Shown here: positions 24,224 through 32,046 of the stretch, one piece after another
Layout: the number at the start of each line of letters is the position of its first letter
Numbering within the stretch: position 1 is the stretch's first letter
Assembly (NCBI GenBank): GCA_964626735.1
Contig: CAZVIJ010000010.1
Span: 1-40,949 of the forward strand
Length of the DNA stretch: 40,949 nt
Reading direction: 5' to 3'
Source: CAZVIJ01 sp964626735
GTDB taxonomy: Bacteria > Patescibacteriota > Dojkabacteria > JAOAGR01
Translations under genes and position numbers: made by a program
The notes under the pieces: model-generated
Database searches by the model: none
What the model was told of the DNA's origin: nothing
The model's input: the letters and a program-made list of their open reading frames with translations, nothing else

Positions 24224-24778
24224 TTACTTGTAACTATGAAATAAAAGATCTTCTTCGATGTTCTGCACCATGATCCAAAGGAAGGTTAGGCAGAAGAGGA
24301 TGCTGACTCCCGCAATCCAGGCATACGTCTGGCCGAGGAGGAACGATAGGAAAACGTAGATGGTGGTGAGGATCAAGTACATTCCCCACACGAAAGCTTC
24401 CTTGTAGATGTGGAACGACGACTTGAGGAGATGCAGCAGGTCGTACTTCGCAAGCTTTAGCACGAAATACGGCGATGCCTTCCTGTGATTGAACAGGACG
24501 GATTTGCTGGTCACCATGAGACAACCGGCGACGACGCAGATAAACATAAACAAGTTCGTATAGCTGGTAACGAGAATAGCATCGTTTGGATTTTGGTAGA
24601 CTGCCCTGATAGAAAAAAGCGTGCTGGTTATAGTCTGAATGCTCCAGGGAAGACCGAGCAAACTGTTGAGCACAGCCATACCGACAGCTTTTGCGCAAAT
24701 GAGGAGCGCTGCAGGAAGGATTGCAACATCAACAAGCTGGTACACCAGAGCTGTTTTGTTTTGATCAGTTTTAGACAT
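24224..24778 (-). CDS. Integral membrane protein, unknown function
   Basis: A 184-residue product with about four hydrophobic helices (near 14-40, 68-90, 128-148 and 150-170). A basic stretch, HRKASPYFVLKLAKYDLLHLLK, between helices 2 and 3 is probably cytoplasmic. The protein resembles no family I can name. It is the first gene of an operon with the secreted 228-residue protein, and a similar-looking membrane protein is encoded at 26747, also ending in a charged tail. A promoter-like pair lies upstream. Confidence 0.7.
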   Translation of the reverse strand: MSKTDQNKTALVYQLVDVAILPAALLICAKAVGMAVLNSLLGLPWSIQTITSTLFSIRAVYQNPNDAILVTSYTNLFMFICVVAGCLMVTSKSVLFNHRKASPYFVLKLAKYDLLHLLKSSFHIYKEAFVWGMYLILTTIYVFLSFLLGQTYAWIAGVSILFCLTFLWIMVQNIEEDLLFHSYK

Positions 24779-24802
24779 TCAGGCAGTGTGTTTCCTGACA
24801 TA

Positions 24803-24831
24803 AAGATAGATGTTTGGGATATTTTTGTAAA
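24803..24831 (-). promoter_or_regulatory. Possible promoter of the 24778 gene
   Basis: On the minus strand TTTACA (24831-24826) and TATCTT (24808-24803) with a 17-base spacer, 24 bases before the ATG. Confidence 0.35.
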
Positions 24832-24944
24832 GGGATTAACGACGAGACAAGCGCGAACTTCTTAACGAATGGCGGTGTTCGGCAAGCTCACGGTTTGCGT
24901 TGCGAGACGCTCTTAAGGCGGTTGCTTGGGGCATTATAGCAAAA

Positions 24945-25451
24945 CTATGGATTGACGATGACTTGGTTTAAGGCATTGGATGCAGGAAACGTCACCGTCT
25001 CGGAAATCGGCGATTGGGCTACCATTACCCGCAGCATGTTCGCCGGATCGCCTTCCTGATGCCCGACGTTTCGCATCGTCTCAGCGGTCGAGCTGTTGGC
25101 CCTCACGGTTCTCACGATGTCGCCTTCCCTTAGCTCAAATTCGAGAGATGCAGCTGAGCCAGGGGTAAAATGCCACTGCGGATTTTTGTCGGATCCGTAC
25201 ATGGTACCGCGCCTATCCTGCAAGATCGTCACTACTAAAAGGTCGGCAGAGTCAGGTGGATTGAGAATTTTTATACCATCAAATATCAGTCCTTCACCGT
25301 CGGGTACCGGTTGTGCAACGCCAGACCCGGTAGAAGTTGGGACTTCCTTGAAAGTAGGATTGGAAGTTTGGCATGAAGCAGTTACCAATAGGGCAACGAA
25401 AAGCCATGAAAGTTTCAGTATTCGCGGATGGTGAGAAATCGGATAGTGCAT
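24945..25451 (-). CDS. Putative lipoprotein
   Basis: A 168-residue protein with basic and hydrophobic N-terminal parts ending LLVTASC (Cys at residue 27), a fair lipobox, so it is probably a lipid-anchored extracytoplasmic protein. A Thr/Ser/Pro linker follows, then a beta-rich domain (DLLVVTILQDRRGTMYGSDKNPQWHFTPGSAASLEFELREGD). No catalytic motif is seen. A TATAAT lies nine bases before the ATG, and the upstream gene ends in a strong terminator, so it is transcribed alone. Confidence 0.7.
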   Translation of the reverse strand: MHYPISHHPRILKLSWLFVALLVTASCQTSNPTFKEVPTSTGSGVAQPVPDGEGLIFDGIKILNPPDSADLLVVTILQDRRGTMYGSDKNPQWHFTPGSAASLEFELREGDIVRTVRANSSTAETMRNVGHQEGDPANMLRVMVAQSPISETVTFPASNALNQVIVNP

Positions 25452-25460
25452 ATGGCCATT

Positions 25461-25466
25461 ATTATA
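25461..25466 (-). promoter_or_regulatory. -10 element next to the lipoprotein start
   Basis: TATAAT reads at 25466-25461 on the minus strand, nine bases before the ATG. It overlaps the T-tract of the preceding terminator, so termination and initiation share bases. Confidence 0.45.
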
Positions 25467-25497
25467 AAATAAAAATAGGCGCTCTTAAAGCGCCTAT
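25463..25497 (-). terminator. Intrinsic terminator after the 25516 gene
   Basis: A perfect 9-bp stem, ATAGGCGCT/AGCGCCTAT (25475-25483 with 25489-25497), is followed on the minus strand by TTTTATTTTATAA. Confidence 0.88.
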
Positions 25498-25515
25498 AAG
25501 CTATGACTAGGTGTA

Positions 25516-25851
25516 TTACTCGAAATCCGATTGGTAGATAGACGGGAGGTTCTTGTCCATAGAGTCGATGTCCTGGATGGCCTTGTCTACGTCATCGGAA
25601 ATTCCTTTTACCTTATCGGTTGGCGTAGCCTTCGGAACTCCTTCCCCATTGAATACCGGCGATTTCGTAGCGGCGGCATTTGTTGGGGTAACCATTTTGC
25701 CCTTGTTTGATTCCCTACCCGAGGCTCGGCTTGAAGGATCTTGCGAGTTGGTATTCGTAGTCACCATCACGACAAGAAACGTTGGCACGAAAAGCACTGC
25801 CATCAGCACCCCGGTGAGGATTCTTTTTTTTGTTTGGCTCATATTGTTCAT
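25516..25851 (-). CDS. Small exported protein with VTPT tract
   Basis: A 111-residue protein with a basic N-terminus and a hydrophobic helix (about 12-31), so it is membrane-anchored or secreted. The rest is polar and disordered-looking, with MVTPTNAAATKSP and KATPTDK, then a short acidic helix near the end. No enzyme motif is present. It lies 12 bases behind the 269-residue secreted protein in one operon and is followed by a strong terminator. The DNA word GTTGGGGTAAC at 25682-25692 is shared with the LPXTG gene and the next gene. Confidence 0.7.
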   Translation of the reverse strand: MNNMSQTKKRILTGVLMAVLFVPTFLVVMVTTNTNSQDPSSRASGRESNKGKMVTPTNAAATKSPVFNGEGVPKATPTDKVKGISDDVDKAIQDIDSMDKNLPSIYQSDFE

Positions 25852-25863
25852 ATTCGATCTTTC

Positions 25864-26673
25864 TTATTGATTTTCTGGAGTATCTGTCGGTTCTGTCGTA
25901 GTAGGCTTCGCCGTTGGAGTTGTCGTTTTGGTTGGCTTAGTTCCATCTTCCCCGGATGGTGTCGGCTTAAGCGCCTTAAGATCGGTCTTGAGTTGGGCGA
26001 GAATTCCCTTGATCTTTTCCTGCTGAGCCTTTTTATATGCGACGAATTTTTCGTTCAAGTCGTTAAACTTCGCCTTGAACTGTTGTTTTTGAGCGGCGCT
26101 AATTGGCGTCGTTGCACATTGAACATTTTTCGCATTCGTAATCGCATCAAGAGCCATAGACTTCTTGGTCGAAAGTTCTGCGAGTGCAGCCTTCAGGTCA
26201 GCGACATCTTTCTTAACCGCAGCGACTTTTGTCGCGTCTAGACTTGCAGCATCGGGGCTTGCGAGAAGCGTATCGATCTTATTGATTAAGCCGATGAACC
26301 TTGAGTCTTGGCTGGAAAAGTTTTCTGTCAATTTCTGCTTGAGGATGTCGAGTCGATCGGTAGCTTTTTCGCATCGCTCTTGAGCATTCTTAGCCGCCTT
26401 ATCTTTCCACTTGTCTTCTTTCGTTGGGGTAACGCTGGCTTGCGTCTTCTTTTCGCCGGGACCGTGCCCCTCTTCTCCCCCTTCGTCTCCAGTAGGAGTC
26501 ACCGAGGGTTTTGGCATTTCTGTCTGTTGCGGTTTTCTACCGCCACCATGCTCTACTGTGGGCTGTACCGCAAGAGCAGGAGTCATAAGCGCAAATGCAA
26601 AAGCCGTCACGCCCAGCATCGCACCAAAGGTTTTAATTTTCTCGACAAATTTCATACGAAGTTTACCCATCAT
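25864..26673 (-). CDS. Secreted coiled-coil protein with Thr/Pro-rich ends
   Basis: A 269-residue protein with a typical signal peptide ending LMTPALA (cut near residue 36). A Gly/Pro/Thr-rich part with two SVTPT units follows, then a long helical or coiled-coil region (about 85-230) rich in Lys, Ala and Gln. The C-terminal tail is a Thr/Pro tract (TKTTTPTAKPTTTEPTDTP) without LPXTG. Starts at 26673, 26670 or 26655 are possible; the last gives a more usual signal peptide. It leads an operon with the 111-residue protein and is divergent from the membrane protein at 26747. Function unknown. Confidence 0.75.
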   Translation of the reverse strand: MMGKLRMKFVEKIKTFGAMLGVTAFAFALMTPALAVQPTVEHGGGRKPQQTEMPKPSVTPTGDEGGEEGHGPGEKKTQASVTPTKEDKWKDKAAKNAQERCEKATDRLDILKQKLTENFSSQDSRFIGLINKIDTLLASPDAASLDATKVAAVKKDVADLKAALAELSTKKSMALDAITNAKNVQCATTPISAAQKQQFKAKFNDLNEKFVAYKKAQQEKIKGILAQLKTDLKALKPTPSGEDGTKPTKTTTPTAKPTTTEPTDTPENQ

Positions 26674-26746
26674 ACAGTTACTTCATTGAATGGCAAGAGC
26701 AATGGCATACCTTTACAAACGACGACAGTTGCTTAATATTAGTCGG

Positions 26747-27331
26747 ATGGAAGGAGCAAGAGAAAATCAATTCAATTTCTCCAGCCTTTTGTTCGATACG
26801 CTCATCGGTCTCGTTCTTTTCTTCGGACTTGAGGAATTCGTACACATCAACAACCTCGTTCACCTACTTCTCTACTTCTTTATTACGCTCATTGCAGTCC
26901 ATTGGTGGCTCGTTTTCAAGAGCGTAGACGACTGTTATGACGAGGAAGCAGATAACTCCGCAACCTATATACTCTTCGGCATATTCGAAGTGTTCATCAT
27001 CAACTACATGTTCGGCTCAGGGAAATCGTACGATTATACGTTCGTCACGCTCTTCACAATCGTTCTCCTGCTTACGAACTTAGGTTGGGCGGCACTGTGG
27101 CGCTACGTCGGAAGATGGAAGACAGCAGACACTAAGCGTATTGCCTACATGGAAGCAGAACTCGATCAGACGATCAAAAGCGACATTTACGCACTAGTCC
27201 TTTTCAGCACCCTGCTTTTGTTCGTACCTACGCTTCCTGCTGGATTTGTCGTCGTGCTCTTCGTCATGTATTACTGTTTCTACATCTTCCTTACGTTCAA
27301 ACATAAGATAGTGGATATCAAGTTGTTCTGA
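26747..27331 (+). CDS. Integral membrane protein, unknown function
   Basis: A membrane protein of 194 residues from the ATG at 26747. A longer frame from 26690 exists but would leave only 16 bases to the divergent gene. I see about five to six hydrophobic segments, starting FDTLIGLVLFFGLEEF and ending in a basic tail KHKIVDIKLF. Acidic residues lie between helices 2 and 3 (KSVDDCYDEEADN). No family is recognised. It is adjacent to the secreted protein genes and could be part of the same surface system, but that is inference. It ends in a TGA stop, evidence that TGA is not recoded. Confidence 0.7.
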   Translation: MEGARENQFNFSSLLFDTLIGLVLFFGLEEFVHINNLVHLLLYFFITLIAVHWWLVFKSVDDCYDEEADNSATYILFGIFEVFIINYMFGSGKSYDYTFVTLFTIVLLLTNLGWAALWRYVGRWKTADTKRIAYMEAELDQTIKSDIYALVLFSTLLLFVPTLPAGFVVVLFVMYYCFYIFLTFKHKIVDIKLF

Positions 27332-27360
27332 ATTTCCCCGCCTGATTGCCTTTTTTGAGG

Positions 27361-27366
27361 TATAAT
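27361..27366 (+). promoter_or_regulatory. -10 element next to the 27372 start
   Basis: A perfect TATAAT lies five bases before the ATG. Transcription is predicted to begin within the start codon or at its first base. No good -35 is seen. Confidence 0.45.
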
Positions 27367-27371
27367 CGGAT

Positions 27372-28001
27372 ATGTTGCAAGCACGATTCTTTGATATCGC
27401 TTCAGACTTTCCTGCGGTACTCCCCGTTAACGAAGGGTTAGCGCACCAGGATAGGGTTCTAGCAAGCGGAAAGTTCTACGAGACTGCGGGAATCATCACC
27501 GCAACCCAGATGGATGAGGTGTATGAGCAAGATGGCCATACCTTCGACGGTCAGTGGATGAGCGTTGTCCCCGTTCTCCCATTCTTCCACGCAGGGGTTN
27601 NNNNNNNNNTTCCAGCGACGACCGCTGAGCATACAGCTCTTTATGAAGAGATCGGGATTATGATCCCATCATTCGTCTATTTTAAAACCGGACCTCATTC
27701 ATTCATCTGGCGTTCGTATAATGTAAAGATCGAGGCAGTTCTGGCCGCGTTGTGGAATCACCCGCGCCTATCCCCCTACTCGGCACCGGTGCAAGTCGGC
27801 AAAGAGCTTCGCGAAGATTTTTTCAAGGGGAAAACCGCAATAACACCTAGTATCGTTACCCAATACTCACGTCGTTCAGGTTCGCTTGATTATAATCTTA
27901 TACAAGTTGCAGCCGTAAGGCGTTTCAAAGCGAGTCTTTCCCGTTCTGTCGAACTGCTCGATGTAATTCCCGCAGCACAATCGGTACACGAGCTTTCTTA
28001 A
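27372..28001 (+). CDS. Orphan protein of unknown function, interrupted by assembly gap
   Basis: The frame is open on both sides of a run of ten N (27600-27609), giving a product of about 209 residues if the gap size is right. Ten N is often a placeholder, so the true length and even frame continuity are uncertain. No signal peptide or known motif is seen. The C-terminal part is helical and basic. It converges with the DHH-like gene; the shared terminator region lies between. Confidence 0.55.
   Translation: MLQARFFDIASDFPAVLPVNEGLAHQDRVLASGKFYETAGIITATQMDEVYEQDGHTFDGQWMSVVPVLPFFHAGVXXXXPATTAEHTALYEEIGIMIPSFVYFKTGPHSFIWRSYNVKIEAVLAALWNHPRLSPYSAPVQVGKELREDFFKGKTAITPSIVTQYSRRSGSLDYNLIQVAAVRRFKASLSRSVELLDVIPAAQSVHELS
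27600..27609. other. Assembly gap (10 N)
   Basis: Ten undetermined bases inside an orphan gene. It marks a scaffold join, so the order and spacing of the two sides rest on the assembly. Confidence 0.95.
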
Positions 28002-28020
28002 TCGCCTGCGAAAGTTTCTA

Positions 28021-28053
28021 AAAAAAAAGAAAAGCACCCGACATCGGGTGCTT
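28021..28053 (-). terminator. Intrinsic terminator of the DHH-like gene
   Basis: A perfect 9-bp stem, AAGCACCCG/CGGGTGCTT (28032-28040 with 28045-28053), is followed on the minus strand by TTTCTTTTTTT. Confidence 0.9.
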
Positions 28054-28069
28054 ACTTATTCACGTTTAA

Positions 28070-29674
28070 TTACTTAGCCTTTTCGAATGGCGTATTTTGG
28101 AAATTGTACGAGCCGTTTGCTGGAGCCTTCATCGGTTCAGCGTCAGAATCGATTGTGTACTTGTCAGCCTTTTTGAAAGGATTCTCCATCACGGGAGCCG
28201 GTTGTTGAACAGGAGCAGGCTCTGTTTGCTTAACCGGTTCTTGTGCAGGCTCTTCTTGCCTCTTCGGTTCGAACACGGGAATTTCGTTCTTCAATTCCGT
28301 TTTCGGCGATACGACTTCAGCTTTTACTTCCTCTGCCTGCGTCTTTTGTTCCTGCTTTACTTCAGCTTTAGGTTCAGGTTTAGCTTGTGGCTGCGGCATA
28401 GGCTGCATTTGGGGAGCCGGTGCCTGCATCGGAGGGATATATGAAGGTTGAGGTTGCTGTGCTTGAGGTTGTGGAGCTGGCATTGAGGTTTGCACGTTAA
28501 TCGAAGGGATTTGCGGTATCGATTGCGGCTGCGTGTTGACGATAGGCGCACCTTCAAGGATTGCGTTGAGTATTGAGATCGATGCGCTATTCGCATCTCC
28601 GTTCAAGCTAACCCAACCGGACGCACGGTTTCCGATACCGTTCAGCTTCTTGAGAATCGGATTAAGATCCTTCGAGAACCTGTTCGACTGGATCAACACG
28701 TTCGTTCGAGTTCCGTCCTCGAATGCGATAAACGCGATGTCAAAATCCTTAACGATATTGAATGGCAGGTAATCCATTCCATCGAGGTCATTCGGGTTTA
28801 CTCCCAACTCTTGGAAGTCACGCGAGGTAAGCGTTGAATAGACTGTCTTTCTCGAATCGTCGAATTTCGCGTTCCTCAACATCCTTTCCCGCAAATTAAG
28901 CCCTTCTTTCGAAAGAGAATAGAAGAACTTGTTGTTGATTGCGGTAAGATCTACCTGGTACTTGTTGGCAAGCTCGGAAACTATTTTGAACGTAGGGTTC
29001 TTAACGTTCTGATGCAAACCGTAGGTGCTGCCCAAGATACCCTGCGCTACCGTCTCAGCCTCGATCTTATCGATCGAGTAACCGAGGTCGGAAAGCATTC
29101 GGTATACGGTCTCGGATGTCGTCGAGCCGTTCTCGTCATGGACAGAAACCTTAGCGTAATCCGCAGACGAATTTTGGTAATCGAAAGAAACGATATCGTA
29201 CCTTCCGTATTGCTTTTGGAACTCAGTATAGATTCGCCCCAAGTCTTCAAGACGGGGAGCGTTGAAGGTAATCACCAAATCGTACGTACCGCCTTCTCGC
29301 GAAAACGATATTTTCTTGAAATCGATCTCTTTCGTGTCGGGGGTAAGGATAAGCTCAATGTTGTCATCATGCTTTTCCCAAACGACATCGATAGAGTCTT
29401 TCGCATCGTTTACCTTGATGACGTATGAAACTGGCTTGATTTCGGTAAACACTTTATGCGGCTCGATACCTGCCGTCTTTAGAATATCGTGGAATCGAAC
29501 CGGAACCGGACGAGATGCTGCCACCTCAACTTCTTTATTGAACTTCTCCTTGAGGGTTTTGTAAACGAGCCCCAAAGATGCCGTCACATCGGCATTAATA
29601 ATATGAGGGAAAATCAATAGAATTTTATTTGATTTCTCCACAAGGGATTTAAAGGACTGAGTTTTTTCTTGCAT
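28070..29674 (-). CDS. Degenerate DHH-family phosphoesterase-like protein with Pro/Gln-rich tail
   Basis: Residues 14-380 resemble the DHH/DHHA1 fold of NrnA-type nanoRNases. Motif I is reduced (FPHIINADVTAS, His24 and Asp29 kept), the motif II Asp is Asn138, the DHH motif itself is Asp165-Tyr166-Gln167, and motif IV TDTG is replaced by GSTYG (215-219). The region RASGWVSLNGDANSAS stands where DHHA1 has its glycine-rich loop. Most metal ligands are missing, so catalysis is unlikely and a binding role is more plausible. A long Pro/Gln/Glu/Lys-rich tail (about 390-520) precedes a conserved-looking end. The protein is cytoplasmic, from a single-gene unit with its own promoter and terminator. Confidence 0.7.
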   Translation of the reverse strand: MQEKTQSFKSLVEKSNKILLIFPHIINADVTASLGLVYKTLKEKFNKEVEVAASRPVPVRFHDILKTAGIEPHKVFTEIKPVSYVIKVNDAKDSIDVVWEKHDDNIELILTPDTKEIDFKKISFSREGGTYDLVITFNAPRLEDLGRIYTEFQKQYGRYDIVSFDYQNSSADYAKVSVHDENGSTTSETVYRMLSDLGYSIDKIEAETVAQGILGSTYGLHQNVKNPTFKIVSELANKYQVDLTAINNKFFYSLSKEGLNLRERMLRNAKFDDSRKTVYSTLTSRDFQELGVNPNDLDGMDYLPFNIVKDFDIAFIAFEDGTRTNVLIQSNRFSKDLNPILKKLNGIGNRASGWVSLNGDANSASISILNAILEGAPIVNTQPQSIPQIPSINVQTSMPAPQPQAQQPQPSYIPPMQAPAPQMQPMPQPQAKPEPKAEVKQEQKTQAEEVKAEVVSPKTELKNEIPVFEPKRQEEPAQEPVKQTEPAPVQQPAPVMENPFKKADKYTIDSDAEPMKAPANGSYNFQNTPFEKAK

Positions 29675-29705
29675 AAAAGGCTTCTTTTTATGGTTAGGTT
29701 CATTA

Positions 29706-29734
29706 ATTATAACCTATAACCTAAGTATCGTAAA
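29706..29734 (-). promoter_or_regulatory. Promoter of the DHH-like gene
   Basis: On the minus strand TTTACG (29734-29729) and TATAAT (29711-29706), 17-base spacer, about 31 bases before the ATG. The -10 lies in a direct repeat of GGTTATA. Confidence 0.5.
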
Positions 29735-29796
29735 CGCTAAAAACGAGGGAATAATAATACAAGGAAGAGGGTATAACACTATGTAGTGTTGTTAAT

Positions 29797-32046
29797 TTAC
29801 ACTTCCGACCTTCTATTTTCGGTAATATTGAAGCCAAGTTCCTGGAACATATCGTTATGGTCGACCGGCCTATTGGTAATGAAGACGTTATCCTTGAACT
29901 TACCTATTATCGGGAGGACAGCGGTAAATGTAGAGCCCTTGTTCACTTCCGAAACAATTCTCAGTTCGCCTCCTAAAGCGTTCAGCAGACCCTTAACCAC
30001 ATAAATGCCCAGACCGGTACCGCCCGACCTGACAACTTGCTTATTGGCGTCCAAATATTGGTTTACCCGATAGAACTTCTTGCCCAGATTTGCCACCTCT
30101 TCTGCTGGAATTCCAATTCCGGTATCTTGAACATTGACGTAGATAAACTCAGAGTCAATGGTGAAGAAAATCTTAACCGAGCCTTGTTGCGTGTACTTTA
30201 CCGCGTTGCTGACGAGATTGTTAACGACTTCCTGGATGCGGCTTGGATCCGAGTCTATTTCCGGTATCGCAAAATCCGGCTTCACATAAACCATCTCCAG
30301 TCCCTTCTCTTTCGCATCTTTCTTAAACGCCATATACGAATACGAAACAACATCATCGAGCTTCACTTTAGAAATCTGCAGGTTCATTTTATTGTTGTCG
30401 ATATGCGACGTGGACAACATCGTCTGGATAAGATCCGCCTCCTTGATAATCGACGTATAAATCTTCTGAAGCTTATCAACCGCGTACGCCGGGTCCAGCT
30501 GGTTATTCTTGATCTTCTCGATCACCAGCTCAGTCATACCCTTAGCAACCGTCATGGGAGTGCGCAATTCATGCCCCATGATCCCCATCATATCTTTTTC
30601 GAATTGGTATTTTTCTTGTAATTCGGATTTTTGTTGACGAAGTTTTTTTGTCGCAGAATCAACTTTAGATTGTAAGATCGCATTAAATGAACGCTGTTGA
30701 TCATATAATGCAGCCCTTTGTATTGCTACTCCGAGGACTTGTGAAATGTTATATAAATTTTGTATTTCGAAAGAAGTATATGCTTTATTATTTGAAGGAG
30801 TTAACAAGACTAAATAGTTTCCATTTTTTAAAGGGTAAACTAGTTCAATATTTCGTTTATTCAATTCAACATATAACTTATCGTTATTATTGATTAATTC
30901 TGAGACATCGAGAAAGTTTTTACTTAAAAATTTAATCGCTTTCTCTGCATATAAAATAGACTTCGTATCAATAATTCTCTCACCATGCTGTAAATAATAA
31001 GTAATATTTTTATCATCACTATTTACTAAAACATAGTCATTTGACTTTAAGATATTATTTAATAACTCGTTGGTTTTCTTTAATATATCTTTCAGATCTA
31101 TCTCCTGTTGAAGTTCTGTCTCAAAGGAAGAAATTAATTTATTAATTCTTACAAAGTCATATCTGATAAATTTATCAATGAATGTATTTATAAATTTTTG
31201 AAGCCGAAGCAGGATGGAAATAAATAAGGCAGATTCTATTAGCCCACTAATATATGCAGGGATTGAGTAAATAGAGCCCCATAGTCTCGTATTAGCTTCA
31301 TAAACAATATAAAAGATACTGAAAGGAAAGATACTCAAACTTAAAACCAAAATCATATCACCAAAAGCTACGTTTAACTTTAAGAAACGGTGCCTAGTAA
31401 TGGCATAGAATGTAGCGCCAATAAATATAAGTAAACTTAAAGGACCTAAACTTCTTATCTCGATTCCATATAAAGGTAATATGAGATTACTTCCTATTGA
31501 TAAAGCTACAGATGTCGCCCCTCCGACAATAATGTATTTTAGCTGTTCTTTTAGATTAATATCGTTAGCTTCTCTAAAACCAGCTCTTAATAAATAAAAA
31601 GAGTATATGAAAATAAATCCTAAGGTTAAGGTATAAAGTGGCTGAATAAAACCAAGGTGTGAAACTATTTTTCCATCACGTATAATAACTTCTTTTAAAA
31701 CAAGATTTGAGTAGCTTAAAATAATCCAGATAAAACCGAGCCCAAGAATTGAGTAGTAAATTTTTTTACTTTTATTTTGATAAAACTGAGCTGAAAGCAT
31801 GCAGAAGAAAATTGCGATACCAACTGCTGAAGCAAAGCTCGATCTTGAAAAAAATAGATTCCAAAAAGGAACATCAAAAAAAACTAATGTAAATAGAATA
31901 GTAAGTGTCCATACTAACTGAAACAATATTTCATAAAAAAGGATTATATGGCTACTTTCCTTTCTATTGCGTTTCCTTAGGATGCTAAATCCAAATGCAA
32001 ATGTTATTAAAGTAATCAAAACAAGAATGACAATCTCAACTCTCAT
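29797..32046 (-). CDS. Sensor histidine kinase with 7TM-type membrane sensor
   Basis: A 749-residue kinase. Residues 1-282 hold eight or nine hydrophobic segments (7TM-type sensor). A GAF-like domain (about 300-445) and a coiled coil (about 450-482) follow, then the DHp domain with His492 in MGHELRTPM, and the HATPase domain with N box (SNAVKY), G1 (DTGIGIP) and G2 (GGTGLGIYVV). The kinase boxes look active. No response regulator lies next to it. Its start overlaps the glycosyltransferase end by 11 bases. Base composition changes sharply near 30600: the kinase core is host-like, while the sensor half is very AT-rich. A mosaic origin is likely. Confidence 0.92.
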   Translation of the reverse strand: MRVEIVILVLITLITFAFGFSILRKRNRKESSHIILFYEILFQLVWTLTILFTLVFFDVPFWNLFFSRSSFASAVGIAIFFCMLSAQFYQNKSKKIYYSILGLGFIWIILSYSNLVLKEVIIRDGKIVSHLGFIQPLYTLTLGFIFIYSFYLLRAGFREANDINLKEQLKYIIVGGATSVALSIGSNLILPLYGIEIRSLGPLSLLIFIGATFYAITRHRFLKLNVAFGDMILVLSLSIFPFSIFYIVYEANTRLWGSIYSIPAYISGLIESALFISILLRLQKFINTFIDKFIRYDFVRINKLISSFETELQQEIDLKDILKKTNELLNNILKSNDYVLVNSDDKNITYYLQHGERIIDTKSILYAEKAIKFLSKNFLDVSELINNNDKLYVELNKRNIELVYPLKNGNYLVLLTPSNNKAYTSFEIQNLYNISQVLGVAIQRAALYDQQRSFNAILQSKVDSATKKLRQQKSELQEKYQFEKDMMGIMGHELRTPMTVAKGMTELVIEKIKNNQLDPAYAVDKLQKIYTSIIKEADLIQTMLSTSHIDNNKMNLQISKVKLDDVVSYSYMAFKKDAKEKGLEMVYVKPDFAIPEIDSDPSRIQEVVNNLVSNAVKYTQQGSVKIFFTIDSEFIYVNVQDTGIGIPAEEVANLGKKFYRVNQYLDANKQVVRSGGTGLGIYVVKGLLNALGGELRIVSEVNKGSTFTAVLPIIGKFKDNVFITNRPVDHNDMFQELGFNITENRRSEV

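Noticed and set aside
24779..24944. Possible tRNA or other RNA gene in the gap before the 24778 gene
   Set aside because: No cloverleaf, no TTC-loop consensus and no CCA end could be found; only a promoter-like pair is supported.
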